This document shows positions 1 through 33,300 of a DNA stretch of 64,000 bases, in pieces. Within the stretch, counting starts at the first letter, position 1. The number at the start of each line of letters is the position of its first letter. The notes beneath the pieces are model-generated. The model was not told the origin of the DNA, did not search any database, and saw only the letters and a program-made list of their open reading frames with translations. Both the position numbers and the translations under genes were made by a program. The stretch comes from Cololabis saira (Eukaryota; Chordata; Actinopteri; Beloniformes; Belonidae), in contig NC_084607.1 in assembly GCF_033807715.1 (NCBI RefSeq), positions 429,501-493,500 of the forward strand, read 5' to 3'.

Positions 1-765
1 GGTCGGGCTAGAGGATTTTAGATCCTTTACTCTGTTTCTTAGTGTCCATGTGTGCAGGTCGGGGTGATTTTAGATCCTTTACTCTGTTTCTTAGTGTCCA
101 TGTGTGCAGGTCGGGGTGCTGGAGGATTTTAGATCCTTTACTCTGTTTCTTAGTGTCCATGTGTGCAGGTCGGGCTGGAGGATTTTAGATCCTTTACTCT
201 GTTTCTTAGTGTCCATGTGTGCAGGTCGGGCTGGAGGATATTAGATCCTTTACTCTGTTTCTTAGTGTCCATGTGTGCAGGTCGGGGTGCTGGAGGATTT
301 TAGATCCTTTACTCTGTTTCTTAGTGTCCATGTGTGCAGGTCGGGCTGGAGGATTTTAGATCCTTTACTCTGTTTCTTAGTGTCCATGTGTGCAGGTCGG
401 GATGATTTTAGATCCTTTACTCTGTTTCTTAGTGTCCATGTGTGCAGGTCGGGATGATTTTAGATCCTTTACTCTGTTTCTTAGTGTCCATGTGTGCAGG
501 TCGGGCTGGAGGATATTAGATCCTTTACTCTGTTTCTTAGTGTCCATGTGTGCAGGTCGGGGTGCTGGAGGATTTTAGATCCTTTACTCTGTTTCTTAGT
601 GTCCATGTGTGCAGGTCGGGCTGGAGGATTTTAGATCCTTTACTCTGTTTCTTAGTGTCCATGTGTGCAGGTCGGGCTGGAGGATTTTAGATCCTTTACT
701 CTGTTTCTTAGTGTCCATGTGTGCAGGTCGGGCTGGAGGATTTTAGATCCTTTACTCTTTTCTTG
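1..765. repeat. Minisatellite, unit about 46-58 bp
   Basis: About 14 tandem units, each containing TTTAGATCCTTTACTCTG and TTAGTGTCCATGTGTGCAGG. Units differ mainly by presence or absence of a short GCTGGAG-type segment after GTCGGG. The array is cut by the window edge. No gene is visible in it; the short open frames are repeat by-products. Confidence 0.95.
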
Positions 766-869
766 TAGATCCTAAGCGTTCCGTAGGAAGATGGAAGATG
801 TCTCCCATTCTTTCATAACTCAAAAGTCCATTCTTTTTGTGCAGAGGGTAAATACAAAAACAATGGCAT

Positions 870-1690
870 ATTTCTTCTACCAAACACACATACAGAAAAT
901 AATTTTCGGTTCAAATAGGACTTCCATTTTTCCCAGTATTTTCCACCTTTCTTGTCTCAAAGAAAAAGTCAATCGTTCCATATTGTAGATGTCATTAACT
1001 ATTTCAATCCATTCAAGGATTGTAGGAGATTCTTTACTCAGCCATTTCCTGGTTATTGCTGTTTTACTAGCTACTAACAGTATTTGTAAGAGGTATCTGT
1101 CCTGTTTATTCAGTCCAGTCGGTACATCTCCTAAATATATAGCACTAAAATTGAAGATAAGTTCTGAGCTGATTATAAATCTGATCTGTTTCACTATGTC
1201 TATCCAATAGGAAGAAATGTTTGGACATTCCCAAATAATGTGAAAATGACCAGCTGACGTGTTACCGCACATTCTCCAGCACTGACCTTGTTCAGGGATG
1301 TTACTTTGCCATTTTTTAATACTTGGGGTTATAAAAAACCTTAATGTTTTTCCCGGTGTATTCCCTCCATCAGTCAGATAAGTACACATTGTCCTTCATA
1401 TATTTGACCTATGTTAGCTTCCTTCTCCCACCTTAATTTTACATACAAAGTGGAAAGACCCCTTTCCAGTTGTAGAGATGAATAAATCTTTGAGATCAAT
1501 TTCCTATTAGAATTACCTTTGTATGCATCAGTAAATATCTTAATCAAACCCGTTCCTTTCTCTCCAATAGTTTTAATATTCGTTTGGAAATTATGTCTCA
1601 TTTGAAGATACCTGAAGAAATCACATTTCTCTAAATCATACTTTTTTGAGAGTTGGTCGACGGTATCTAAACTAAATAAGTTTTTAAGCT
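870..1690 (-). mobile_element. L1-type LINE ORF2 3' fragment (decayed)
   Basis: On the minus strand two open stretches (1601-1374 and 1389-877) overlap in different frames and together read like the C-terminal end of a fish L1-like ORF2 protein. The first carries a KLISKIYSSL segment; the second has a Cys-rich knuckle (CWRMCGNTSAGHFHIIWECP) followed by SSYWIDIVKQI, typical of the region after the reverse transcriptase. The frame change and missing upstream domains mark it as a dead 5'-truncated copy. Family assignment rests on pattern recognition only. Confidence 0.7.
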
Positions 1691-2297
1691 TTTTTTTTTA
1701 AACATTTCACAGGTTAAAGAGGAAGACGAGCTGGTCAGAAATGTTCTCTTACTTGTAACTACGACTGCGTTTCCATCAGTCTAAGTTCAGGTTATTGCTA
1801 ATATTCCGGTTACTGAAACATTGGGAATATTCGTTTCCATGGTGATAAATCATTTATCTGGTGATTAATCATTTATCTGGATCAAACCAGCGACGCACGG
1901 AGAACGTCATGATCAATTCCCGTCATTTCTGCTTCTTCTTCCTGGATCCAAATTCAACTTTTCTCTCTCCTTCTTGTAAATCTTCTATCCCGGTACTTTC
2001 TAGCGTCTACAAATGCAGAAATGTTCATATCCTTCATTACATTTATGAAGTGATTAGTCTCCTCCTGGTCTTGGTTTCTCCGTGTTTAGAAGAACTTCCT
2101 GGACTCAAAGACCAGGATTCCTTGTGAACAGAGCATGTGCAGAAAACAAATTCCTGTTCCGTTTGATGGGGATATTCCGTTTGGTGTTTACATGACCCAA
2201 TATTCAGGTTTAAAAGGAGTAACCCAGGGGTTAGATTGGGGTTTTTAAAAACCAGAATATGAGCAAATTCTGGTTATTCAAAGGGGTTATAATAGCA
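1691..2297. other. No gene recognised
   Basis: AT-rich single-copy-looking DNA. An open frame at 1861-2127 of 88 codons has no recognisable domain and is probably chance. Confidence 0.5.
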
Positions 2298-3307
2298 CTG
2301 GGTGATATGGACCAAAAGTCATATCTCCATATTTTCTAGCTGAATGTTGATACTCCATATATATTCAAACATTTTTTGTGCCTTAATTGGGGTTTCCCCC
2401 AAAGCATTATAGCATAGCATCTCTGTTAGCATCTCTGTTAGCATCTCTGTTAGCTTCTCTGTTAGCTTCTCTGTTAGCATCTCTGTTAGCATCTCTGTTA
2501 GCATCTCCGTTAGCATCTCCGTTAGCATCTCTGTTAGCATCTCTGTTAGCATCTCTGTTAGCATCTCTGTTAGCATCTCTGTTAGTATCTCTGTTAGCAT
2601 CTCTGTTAGCATCTCTGTTAGCATCTCTGTCAGCATCTCTGTTAGCACCTCTGTTAGCTTCTCTGTTAGCATCTCTGTTAGCATCTCTATTAGCTTCTCT
2701 GTTAGCATCTCTGTCAGCATCTCTGTTAGCACCTCTGTTAGCTTCTCTGTTAGCATCTCTGTTAGCATCTCTGTTAGCATCTCTGTTAGCATCTCTGTTA
2801 GCTTCTCTGTTAGCATCTCTGTTAGCATCTCTGTTAGCATCTCCGTTAGCATCTCTGTTAGCATCAACCCTTAAAAAAACAGTCAGTTTTAATACAAAGC
2901 CTCGTGCCAAATGTCACACAGGTTCCTTTATTAACAGAGGTCTGCACAATATCAAAATGTATAAAACAAATGAAATAAAAATAAACTGCCTGCATATATA
3001 GAATAAAAATGCTTCTTGAATAAAATAAAACAAATATCCCTTTCCTGCATAACAATTAAATTAAAATACACTGTAATTAATACAATGTAGACAGTAACAG
3101 GCAGACTTTTCCACTGAGGTTGACAGTTGTGCAAATAACAAAACATTTGTGACAATCTCAAATAAAACATTCAAGTCAATTTGTCACAAAATAAAATATA
3201 TCAAAATCATGATTTTTAAAAAAAAATCGATATAAACGATATTGTCTCGTACCATATCGCTTTTGAAAATATATCGATACATATTAGAATCTCGATATAT
3301 CGCCCAG
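2298..3307. mobile_element. Probable hAT-like non-autonomous element with an internal minisatellite
   Basis: The left edge reads CTGGGTGATATGG and the right edge, reverse-complemented, CTGGGCGATATATCG, an imperfect terminal inverted repeat of about 11 bp. The right part contains clustered CGATAT motifs, as in common fish hAT-type repeats. The interior includes the 12-bp array at 2408-2868. Target duplications were not resolved, so the limits are approximate. Confidence 0.45.
2408..2868. repeat. 12-bp minisatellite (GTTAGCATCTCT)n
   Basis: About 38 tandem copies with A/T, T/C and other single-base variants. The period is a multiple of three, so long false reading frames exist on both strands. 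Confidence 0.97.
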
Positions 3308-3308
3308 C

Positions 3309-3832
<524 letters not shown>

Positions 3833-4077
3833 AAACATCCCTATTCACAATTGAGATTATATCAGTTATAAATAATTTAAACATTGTAGAAGTTTTTTTC
3901 CCGTTTTGTTATAACAGTTACAGCATTTGACAATGACTGGGGGAAAAATGAGCCTTTAGTGTTTCTAGTGGGAAGACAATCTATTGTCTGTTATTTTCAT
4001 CATTATTGCTAAAAACCAAAAAAAGAAGCTCAACCAGAACAAAAATGTAAGTTTACCATGGGGAGTGTGTGGAACAA

Positions 4078-6304
4078 CCAAGGGCTGTATTTCTGGTTAT
4101 TAAGGGCTGTATTTCTGGTTATTAAGGGCTGTATTTCTGGTTATTAAGGGCTGTATTTCTGGTTATTAAGGGCTGTATTTATGGTTATTAAGGGCTGTAT
4201 TTATGGTTATTAAGGGCTGTATTTATGGTTATTAAGGGCTGTATTTCTGGTTATTAAGGGCTGTATTTCTGGTTATTAAGGGCTGTATTTCTGGTTATTA
4301 AGGGCTGTATTTCTGGTTATTAAGGGCTGTATTTCTGGTTATTAAGGGCTGTATTTCTGGTTATTAAGGGCTGTATTTCTGGTTATTAAGGGCTGTATTT
4401 ATGATTATTAAGGGCTGTATTTATGGTTATTAAGGGCTGTATTTCTGGTTATTAAGGGCTGTATTTCTGGTTATTAAGGGCTGTATTTCTGGTTATTAAG
4501 GGCTGTATTTCTGGTTATTAAGGGCTGTATTTATGGTTATTAAGGGCTGTATTTATGGTTATTAAGGGCTGTATTTCTGGTTATTAAGGGCTGTATTTCT
4601 GGTTATTAAGGGCTGTATTTCTGGTTATTAAGGGCTGTATTTATGGTTATTAAGGGCTGTATTTCTGGTTATTAAGGGCTGTATTTCTGGTTATTAAGGG
4701 CTGTATTTCTGGTTATTAAGGGCTGTATTTCTGGTTATTAAGGGCTGTATTTCTGGTTATTAAGGGCTGTATTTATGGTTATTAAGGGCTGTATTTCTGG
4801 TTATTAAGGGCTGTATTTATGGTTATTAAGGGCTGTATTTATGGTTATTAAGGGCTGTATTTATGGTTATTAAGGGCTGTATTTATGGTTATTAAGGGCT
4901 GTATTTATGGTTATTAAGGGCTGTATTTCTGGTTATTAAGGGCTGTATTTCTGGTTATTAAGGGCTGTATTTCTGGTTATTAAGGGCTGTATTTATGGTT
5001 ATTAAGGGCTGTATTTCTGGTTATTAAGGGCTGTATTTATGGTTATTAAGGGCTGTATTTCTGGTTATTAAGGGCTGTATTTATGGTTATTAAGGGCTGT
5101 ATTTCTGGTTATTAAGGGCTGTATTTATGGTTATTAAGGGCTGTATTTATGGTTATTAAGGGCTGTATTTCTGGTTATTAAGGGCTGTATTTCTGGTTAT
5201 TAAGGGCTGTATTTATGATTATTAAGGGCTGTATTTATGGTTATTAAGGGCTGTATTTCTGGTTATTAAGGGCTGTATTTCTGGTTATTAAGGGCTGTAT
5301 TTCTGGTTATTAAGGGATGTATTTCTGGTTATTAAGGGCTGTATTTCTGGTTATTAAGGGCTGTATTTCTGGTTATTAAGGGCTGTATTTATGGTTATTA
5401 AGGGCTGTATTTATGGTTATTAAGGGCTGTATTTATGGTTATTAAGGGCTGTATTTCTGGTTATTAAGGGCTGTATTTATGGTTATTAAGGGCTGTATTT
5501 ATGGTTATTAAGGGCTGTATTTATGGTTATTAAGGGCTGTATTTCTGGTTATTAAGGGCTGTATTTATGGTTATTAAGGGCTGTATTTATGGTTATTAAG
5601 GGCTGTATTTCTGGTTATTAAGGGCTGTATTTATGGTTATTAAGGGCTGTATTTCTGGTTATTAAGGGCTGTATTTATGGTTATTAAGGGCTGTATTTCT
5701 GGTTATTAAGGGCTGTATTTATGGTTATTAAGGGCTGTATTTCTGGTTATTAAGGGCTGTATTTATGGTTATTAAGGGCTGTATTTATGGTTATTAAGGG
5801 CTGTATTTATGGTTATTAAGGGCTGTATTTATGGTTATTAAGGGCTGTATTTATGGTTATTAAGGGCTGTATTTCTGGTTATTAAGGGCTGTATTTCTGG
5901 TTATTAAGGGCTGTATTTATGGTTATTAAGGGCTGTATTTCTGGTTATTAAGGGCTGTATTTATGGTTATTAAGGGCTGTATTTCTGGTTATTAAGGGCT
6001 GTATTTATGGTTATTAAGGGCTGTATTTATGGTTATTAAGGGCTGTATTTCTGGTTATTAAGGGCTGTATTTCTGGTTATTAAGGGCTGTATTTATGGTT
6101 ATTAAGGGCTGTATTTATGGTTATTAAGGGCTGTATTTCTGGTTATTAAGGGCTGTATTTCTGGTTATTAAGGGCTGTATTTATGGTTATTAAGGGCTGT
6201 ATTTATGGTTATTAAGGGCTGTATTTCTGGTTATTAAGGGCTGTATTTATGGTTATTAAGGGCTGTATTTATGGTTATTAAGGGCTGTATTTATGGTTAT
6301 TAAA
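4078..6304. repeat. 22-bp minisatellite, about 101 copies
   Basis: Tandem unit AAGGGCTGTATTTCTGGTTA plus TT. Nearly all variation is one binary position (TTTCTGG versus TTTATGG), with rare variants such as TTATGATTA at two places and one GGGATG. The array ends in a TTAGGG tract. Confidence 0.98.
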
Positions 6305-6336
6305 CCATTGGGGATCCAGCCAGATGTTCTGTGTGT

Positions 6337-6355
6337 GGTTAGGGTTAGGGTTAGG
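6337..6355 (+). repeat. Interstitial telomeric repeat (TTAGGG)3
   Basis: Three TTAGGG units shortly after the 22-bp array. One of several such tracts in the window. Confidence 0.9.
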
Positions 6356-6418
6356 TGTGTAGTTTAAATGTGTTGTTTTTTACTGGGTCACCAGTGGGAC
6401 CGGTGTCAGCGATGGTAA

Positions 6419-6563
6419 AGGCTGATTTATGGTTCCGTTTACACCAACGCAGAGCTACGCTGTTACCTACGGCGTGGGCCCTGCGTTGGTGTAACGCAGA
6501 GCCCACGCTGTTACCTACGGCGTAGGCTCTGTGTCGATTTAACGCAGAACCATAAATCAGCCT
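6419..6563. mobile_element. PIF/Harbinger-type MITE
   Basis: A 145-bp element bounded by a perfect 17-bp inverted repeat (AGGCTGATTTATGGTTC) and flanked by TAA on both sides (6416-6418, 6564-6566), the 3-bp target duplication typical of PIF/Harbinger. The interior has further inverted motifs with TACGGCGT. Confidence 0.85.
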
Positions 6564-6599
6564 TAAGGGTAATTGTTTCCCCCTCTCCACTGCATCTGC

Positions 6600-6775
6600 C
6601 TCTTTCTCCGTCTCACCTGCACCTTCATTCTCCGTCTCACCTGCACCTTCATTCTCCGTCTCACCTGCACCTTCTTTCTCCGTCTCACCTGCACCTTCTT
6701 TCTCCGTCTCACCTGCACCTTCTTTCTCCGTCTCACCTGCACCTTCTTTCTCCGTCTCACCTGCACCTTCATTCT
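6600..6775. repeat. 24-bp minisatellite
   Basis: About seven copies of a unit containing CTCCGTCTCACCTGCACCTT. The period of eight codons produces open frames on both strands that are not genes. Confidence 0.95.
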
Positions 6776-7361
6776 TTCTCTTCTGCCTCTGTGGCTGAAT
6801 ATGCGCTGTGTTGTGTTGTGATTGAAACATGTTTAAACCTTCTCATTGAACTGACTGGAGCAACACGTGGCAGTGAGTAAGTCCCTTTAGGCTAAAACTG
6901 AGAAATAACCTCATAATAGCCGTGTACAGTTAATAAATGTAATAAATGCTCCTACTGCTGTTTCTGCTGCTACTGAGTCCCGTAAGAGTGAGTTTTAACT
7001 CCTTAATTACTAACCAGCGTCAGAGTCACGCACAGTACACAAACTGTGATGTTAGAGCGCCACCTTTTGGTCAGTTTAAGCAACCGCATGGCCAGCTGCT
7101 TGACAGTGGCTCAACTCATATTAGTTTACTGGTTTTGTTATTAATGTCATTGCAATTTAATCTATGCAATTGTGACAAAAAATGGCAAAATAAATGAAAA
7201 ACTGTGAACGGCTATATAACTCAGTATTCAGCCAAGTCTACATTTTATTCGGCTTCAGTTTCGGCCTCCAGTTTTAATTTGGGTGCATCCCTAATCGTTT
7301 CGGTGGAACCACTGGTAAAATTCTGGACTTTAGTTTAATAATGTTCAACTTGACTCCTCAG
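6776..7361. other. No gene; transposon scraps
   Basis: No coding sequence is supported. The stretch at about 7200-7292 ends in GGTGCATCCCTAA, resembling the terminus of a common fish hAT-type repeat. GCGCCACCTTTTGGTCAG at about 7057 resembles a motif repeated in the elements near 61-62 kb. Confidence 0.5.
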
Positions 7362-7880
7362 CAGGGTTATAATAGCTGTGAATTTTTCATTTTAGTTTAG
7401 TTTTATTTCGTTTTGACTTTTTCTCCTTCAATTCAGTTAGTTTTAATTAGTTTTTAGTGTGGGTTTGCTAGTTTTTATTAGTTTTTATATTTTTTTTTCA
7501 AAAATGCTTAGTTTTAGTTTAGTTTTTATTAGTTTTAGTTTTAGTTTTGACGTCCCGGACCGTGAGGCGTTCAGGTGCCGTAGCTGCCAGTCGGAGATAA
7601 ACGGCCAGAGCAGAATAAATCAGAATAAATTCATCAAACCAAGAGGTTTATATTATATTATTATATTATTATATTATTATATTGACAGGGACAAAAACGG
7701 AGGAAATTATATCTATAATTTCAGTTCGTTTTAGTTAGTTTTCTAAACACGCAATATAGTTTCAGTTAGTTATCGTTTTTGTCTTTTAATTTTAGTTTTT
7801 ATTTAGTTCAGTTAACGAAATTATTTTTAAAATTTTAGTTTTCGTTATTTGGTTAGTTTTCGTGAACGATAATAACTCTG
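7362..7880. mobile_element. hAT non-autonomous element with 8-bp target duplication
   Basis: Begins CAGGGTTATAAT and ends GATAATAACTCTG (reverse complement CAGAGTTATTATC). A perfect 8-bp duplication, CTCCTCAG, lies at 7354-7361 and 7881-7888, as expected for hAT. The interior is rich in TTAGTTTTAGTT tracts. No transposase frame is present. Confidence 0.88.
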
Positions 7881-7888
7881 CTCCTCAG

Positions 7889-8405
7889 TTATATATTTGC
7901 TTTTGTTTTTATTTTCTGTTTTTACTATTTCAATAAATGAAGACAAATATGTTGTTATTATTCCATTTAAGACCAGTGTATCTGATCGTGGCTACGGCGT
8001 GACCACCAACCCCCCCGGCTGGCTACTTATTAATATGGCCGGCTAGTCTGCCTTAGTGGAACGCCCTGAACAGTTACATTTAGCGTTCAACGTGTAACGT
8101 GATAAATTAACGATATAAACCATAGAGGGTTATATCGTACGGTAGACATTTTTAAGATATACATTGTAATATCTTACAGCGCTAGCTGCTAGTGGAAAAG
8201 TGCCACTAGACCGGATTACGTTAATGTTTTTTTACCTGACCAGGAACCTGAAAAACATTTAAAATAATATCGACCAGGATCTCGATACGCTCCTGTCAGG
8301 ATTTGATGAAAAACAAATTATTTGACGGCATTTTTTCTGATTTACGCTGTAAAACAACACGGTTAGCGTTAGCTGTGGTTGTGTTGTTGGCATTGCATTA
8401 TGGGT
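7889..8405. other. No gene recognised
   Basis: AT-rich DNA with no supported coding exon. I looked for the short first coding exon of cdc27 here and did not find it. Confidence 0.5.
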
Positions 8406-8408
8406 ATC

Positions 8409-8437
8409 GGGTTAGGGTTAGGTCTAACCCTAACCCT
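8409..8437. repeat. Head-to-head interstitial telomeric repeat
   Basis: Two TTAGGG-type units directly followed, after one base, by two CCCTAA-type units, making a small palindrome with the polarity of two telomere ends joined. Confidence 0.85.
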
Positions 8438-8439
8438 GC

Positions 8440-29825
<21,386 letters not shown>

Positions 29826-30205
29826 CTATACCTGTGTCCCACCTGTCCCCCCTAATGACCCACCTGTCCCCCCCCCCCACCTGTCCCCCACCTGTCCCCT
29901 ACGTGTCTCCCAACTGTCTCCCCCCTGTCCCCCACCTGTCTCCCGCCGCTGCACCTTCCTCGGTTGAAGGAGAATCTCGTTACCTGCAACGAAGTTTCAC
30001 ACGTCTTTAGCTCCGCCTCCTTCCTGCCGTCTGACTGGCTGAAACAGACTGATGCTGAAACTAAGCCCCGCCTCCTCTTCCTCTGACGTCATCGAGCTGT
30101 GACATCATCGAGCTCGTCCTCTGACATCACCGCTGATTTTTTTTTTAATGTTCTTTTTATCATCCTTCTGGAAATGAACCAATAAAACGTGTAAATGCCC
30201 AACTG
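29826..30205 (+). other. cdc27: cdc27 3' UTR
   Basis: Follows the stop codon and contains C-rich CACCTGTCCCCC repeats and TGACGTCATCGAGCT/TGACATCATCGAGCT repeats. AATAAA at 30181-30186 gives an expected cleavage near 30200. Confidence 0.75.
30181..30186 (+). promoter_or_regulatory. cdc27: cdc27 polyadenylation signal AATAAA
   Basis: Canonical hexamer 356 nt after the stop codon, after a T-rich stretch and before a GT-rich stretch (GCGTGTCTGTTAGCTGTT). Confidence 0.75.
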
Positions 30206-30300
30206 TCTCTTAGCGTGTCTGTTAGCTGTTAGCAGCCGGCGGCGGGTCCCAGGTAACCGCTACGCTAGCTTAGCTGAGGCTAAAGGGTCACCGCTACGCA

Positions 30301-33300
30301 CCCTGGAATACATGGGGGTGTAACGGTGGTACCCTGGAATACATGGAGGTGTAACGGTGGTACCCTGGAATACATGGAGGTGTAACGGTGGTACCCTGGA
30401 ATACATGGGGGTGTAACGGTGGTACCCTGGAATACATGGAGGTGTAACGGTGGTACCCTGGAATACATGGAGGTGTAACGGTGGTACCCTGGAATACATG
30501 GAGGTGTAACGGTGGTACCCTGGAATACATGGAGGTGTAACGGTGGTACTGGTACCCTGGAATACATGGAGGTGTAACGGTGGTACCCTGGAATACATGG
30601 GGGTGTAACGGTGGTACCCTGGAATACATGGAGGTGTAACGGTGGTACCCTGGAATACATGGGGGTGTAACGGTGGTACCCTGGAATACATGGAGGTGTA
30701 ACGGTGGTACCCTGGAATACATGGAGGTGTAACGGTGATACCCTGGAATACATGGAGGTGTAACGGTGGTACCCTGGAATACATGGGGGTGTAACGGTGG
30801 TACCCTGGAATACATGGAGGTGTAACGGTGGTACCCTGGAATACATGGAGGTGTAACGGTGGTACCCTGGAATACATGGAGGTGTAACGGTGGTGCTGGT
30901 ACCCTGGAATACATGGAGGTGTAACGGTGGTACCCTGGAATACATGGAGGTGTAACGGTGGTACCCTGGAATACATGGAGGTGTAACGGTGGTACCCTGG
31001 AATACATGGGGGTGTAACGGTGGTACCCTGGAATACATGGAGGTGTAACGGTGGTACCCTGGAATACATGGGGGTGTAACGGTGGTACCCTGGAATACAT
31101 GGAGGTGTAACGGTGGTACCCTGGAATACATGGAGGTGTAACGGTGGTACCCTGGAATACATGGAGGTGTAACGGTGGTACCCTGGAATACATGGAGGTG
31201 TAACGGTGGTGCTGGTACCCTGGAATACATGGAGGTGTAACGGTGGTACCCTGGAATACATGGGGGTGTAACGGTGGTACCCTGGAATACATGGAGGTGT
31301 AACGTGGTACCCTGGAATACATGGAGGTGTAACGGTGGTGCTGGTACCCTGGAATACATGGAGGTGTAACGGTGGTACCCTGGAATACATGGGGGTGTAA
31401 CGGTGGTACCCTGGAATACATGGGGGTGTAACGGTGGTACCCTGGAATACATGGAGGTGTAACGGTGGTACCCTGGAATACATGGGGGTGTAACGGTGGT
31501 ACCCTGGAATACATGGAGGTGTAACGTGGTACCCTGGAATACATGGAGGTGTAACGGTGGTGCTGGTACCCTGGAATACATGGAGGTGTAACGGTGGTAC
31601 CCTGGAATACATGGAGGTGTAACGGTGGTACCCTGGAATACATGGGGGTGTAACGGTGGTACCCTGGAATACATGGAGGTGTAACGGTGGTACCCTGGAA
31701 TACATGGAGGTGTAACGGTGGTACCCTGGAATACATGGGGGTGTAACGGTGGTACCCTGGAATACATGGAGGTGTAACGGTGGTACCCTGGAATACATGG
31801 AGGTGTAACGGTGGTACCCTGGAATACATGGGGGTGTAACGGTGGTACCCTGGAATACATGGAGGTGTAACGGTGGTGCCCTGGAATACATGGAGGTGTA
31901 ACGGTGGTACCCTGGAATACATGGAGGTGTAACGGTGGTACCCTGGAATACATGGAGGTGTAACGGTGGTACCCTGGAATACATGGGGGTGTAACGGTGG
32001 TACCCTGGAATACATGGGGGTGTAACGGTGGTACCCTGGAATACATGGAGGTGTAACGGTGGTACCCTGGAATACATGGAGGTGTAACGGTGGTACCCTG
32101 GAATACATGGAGGTGTAACGGTGGTACCCTGGAATACATGGAGGTGTAACGGTGGTACCCTGGAATACATGGAGGTGTAACGGTGGTACCCTGGAATACA
32201 TGGAGGTGTAACGGTGGTACCCTGGAATACATGGAGGTGTAACGGTGGTACCCTGGAATACATGGGGGTGTAACGGTGGTACCCTGGAATACATGGAGGT
32301 GTAACGGTGGTACCCTGGAATACATGGGGGTGTAACGGTGGTACCCTGGAATACATGGAGGTGTAACGGTGGTACCCTGGAATACATGGAGGTGTAACGG
32401 TGGTACCCTGGAATACATGGGGGTGTAACGGTGGTACCCTGGAATACATGGAGGTGTAACGGTGGTACCCTGGAATACATGGAGGTGTAACGGTGGTACC
32501 CTGGAATACATGGAGGTGTAACGGTGGTACCCTGGAATACATGGAGGTGTAACGGTGGTACCCTGGAATACATGGGGGTGTAACGGTGGTACCCTGGAAT
32601 ACATGGGGGTGTAACGGTGGTACCCTGGAATACATGGAGGTGTAACGGTGGTACCCTGGAATACATGGAGGTGTAACGGTGGTACCCTGGAATACATGGG
32701 GGTGTAACGGTGGTACCCTGGAATACATGGAGGTGTAACGGTGGTACCCTGGAATACATGGGGGTGTAACGGTGGTGCTGGTACCCTGGAATACATGGAG
32801 GTGTAACGGTGGTACCCTGGAATACATGGGGGTGTAACGGTGGTACCCTGGAATACATGGAGGTGTAACGGTGGTACCCTGGAATACATGGGGGTGTAAC
32901 GGTGGTACTGGTACCCTGGAATACATGGAGGTGTAACGGTGGTGCTGGTACCCTGGAATACATGGAGGTGTAACGGTGGTACCCTGGAATACATGGAGGT
33001 GTAACGGTGGTACCCTGGAATACATGGAGGTGTAACGGTGGTACCCTGGAATACATGGAGGTGTAACGGTGGTACCCTGGAATACATGGAGGTGTAACGG
33101 TGGTACCCTGGAATACATGGAGGTGTAACGGTGGTACCCTGGAATACATGGAGGTGTAACGGTGGTACCCTGGAATACATGGAGGTGTAACGGTGGTACC
33201 CTGGAATACATGGGGGTGTAACGGTGGTACCCTGGAATACATGGGGGTGTAACGGTGGTACCCTGGAATACATGGAGGTGTAACGGTGGTACCCTGGAAT

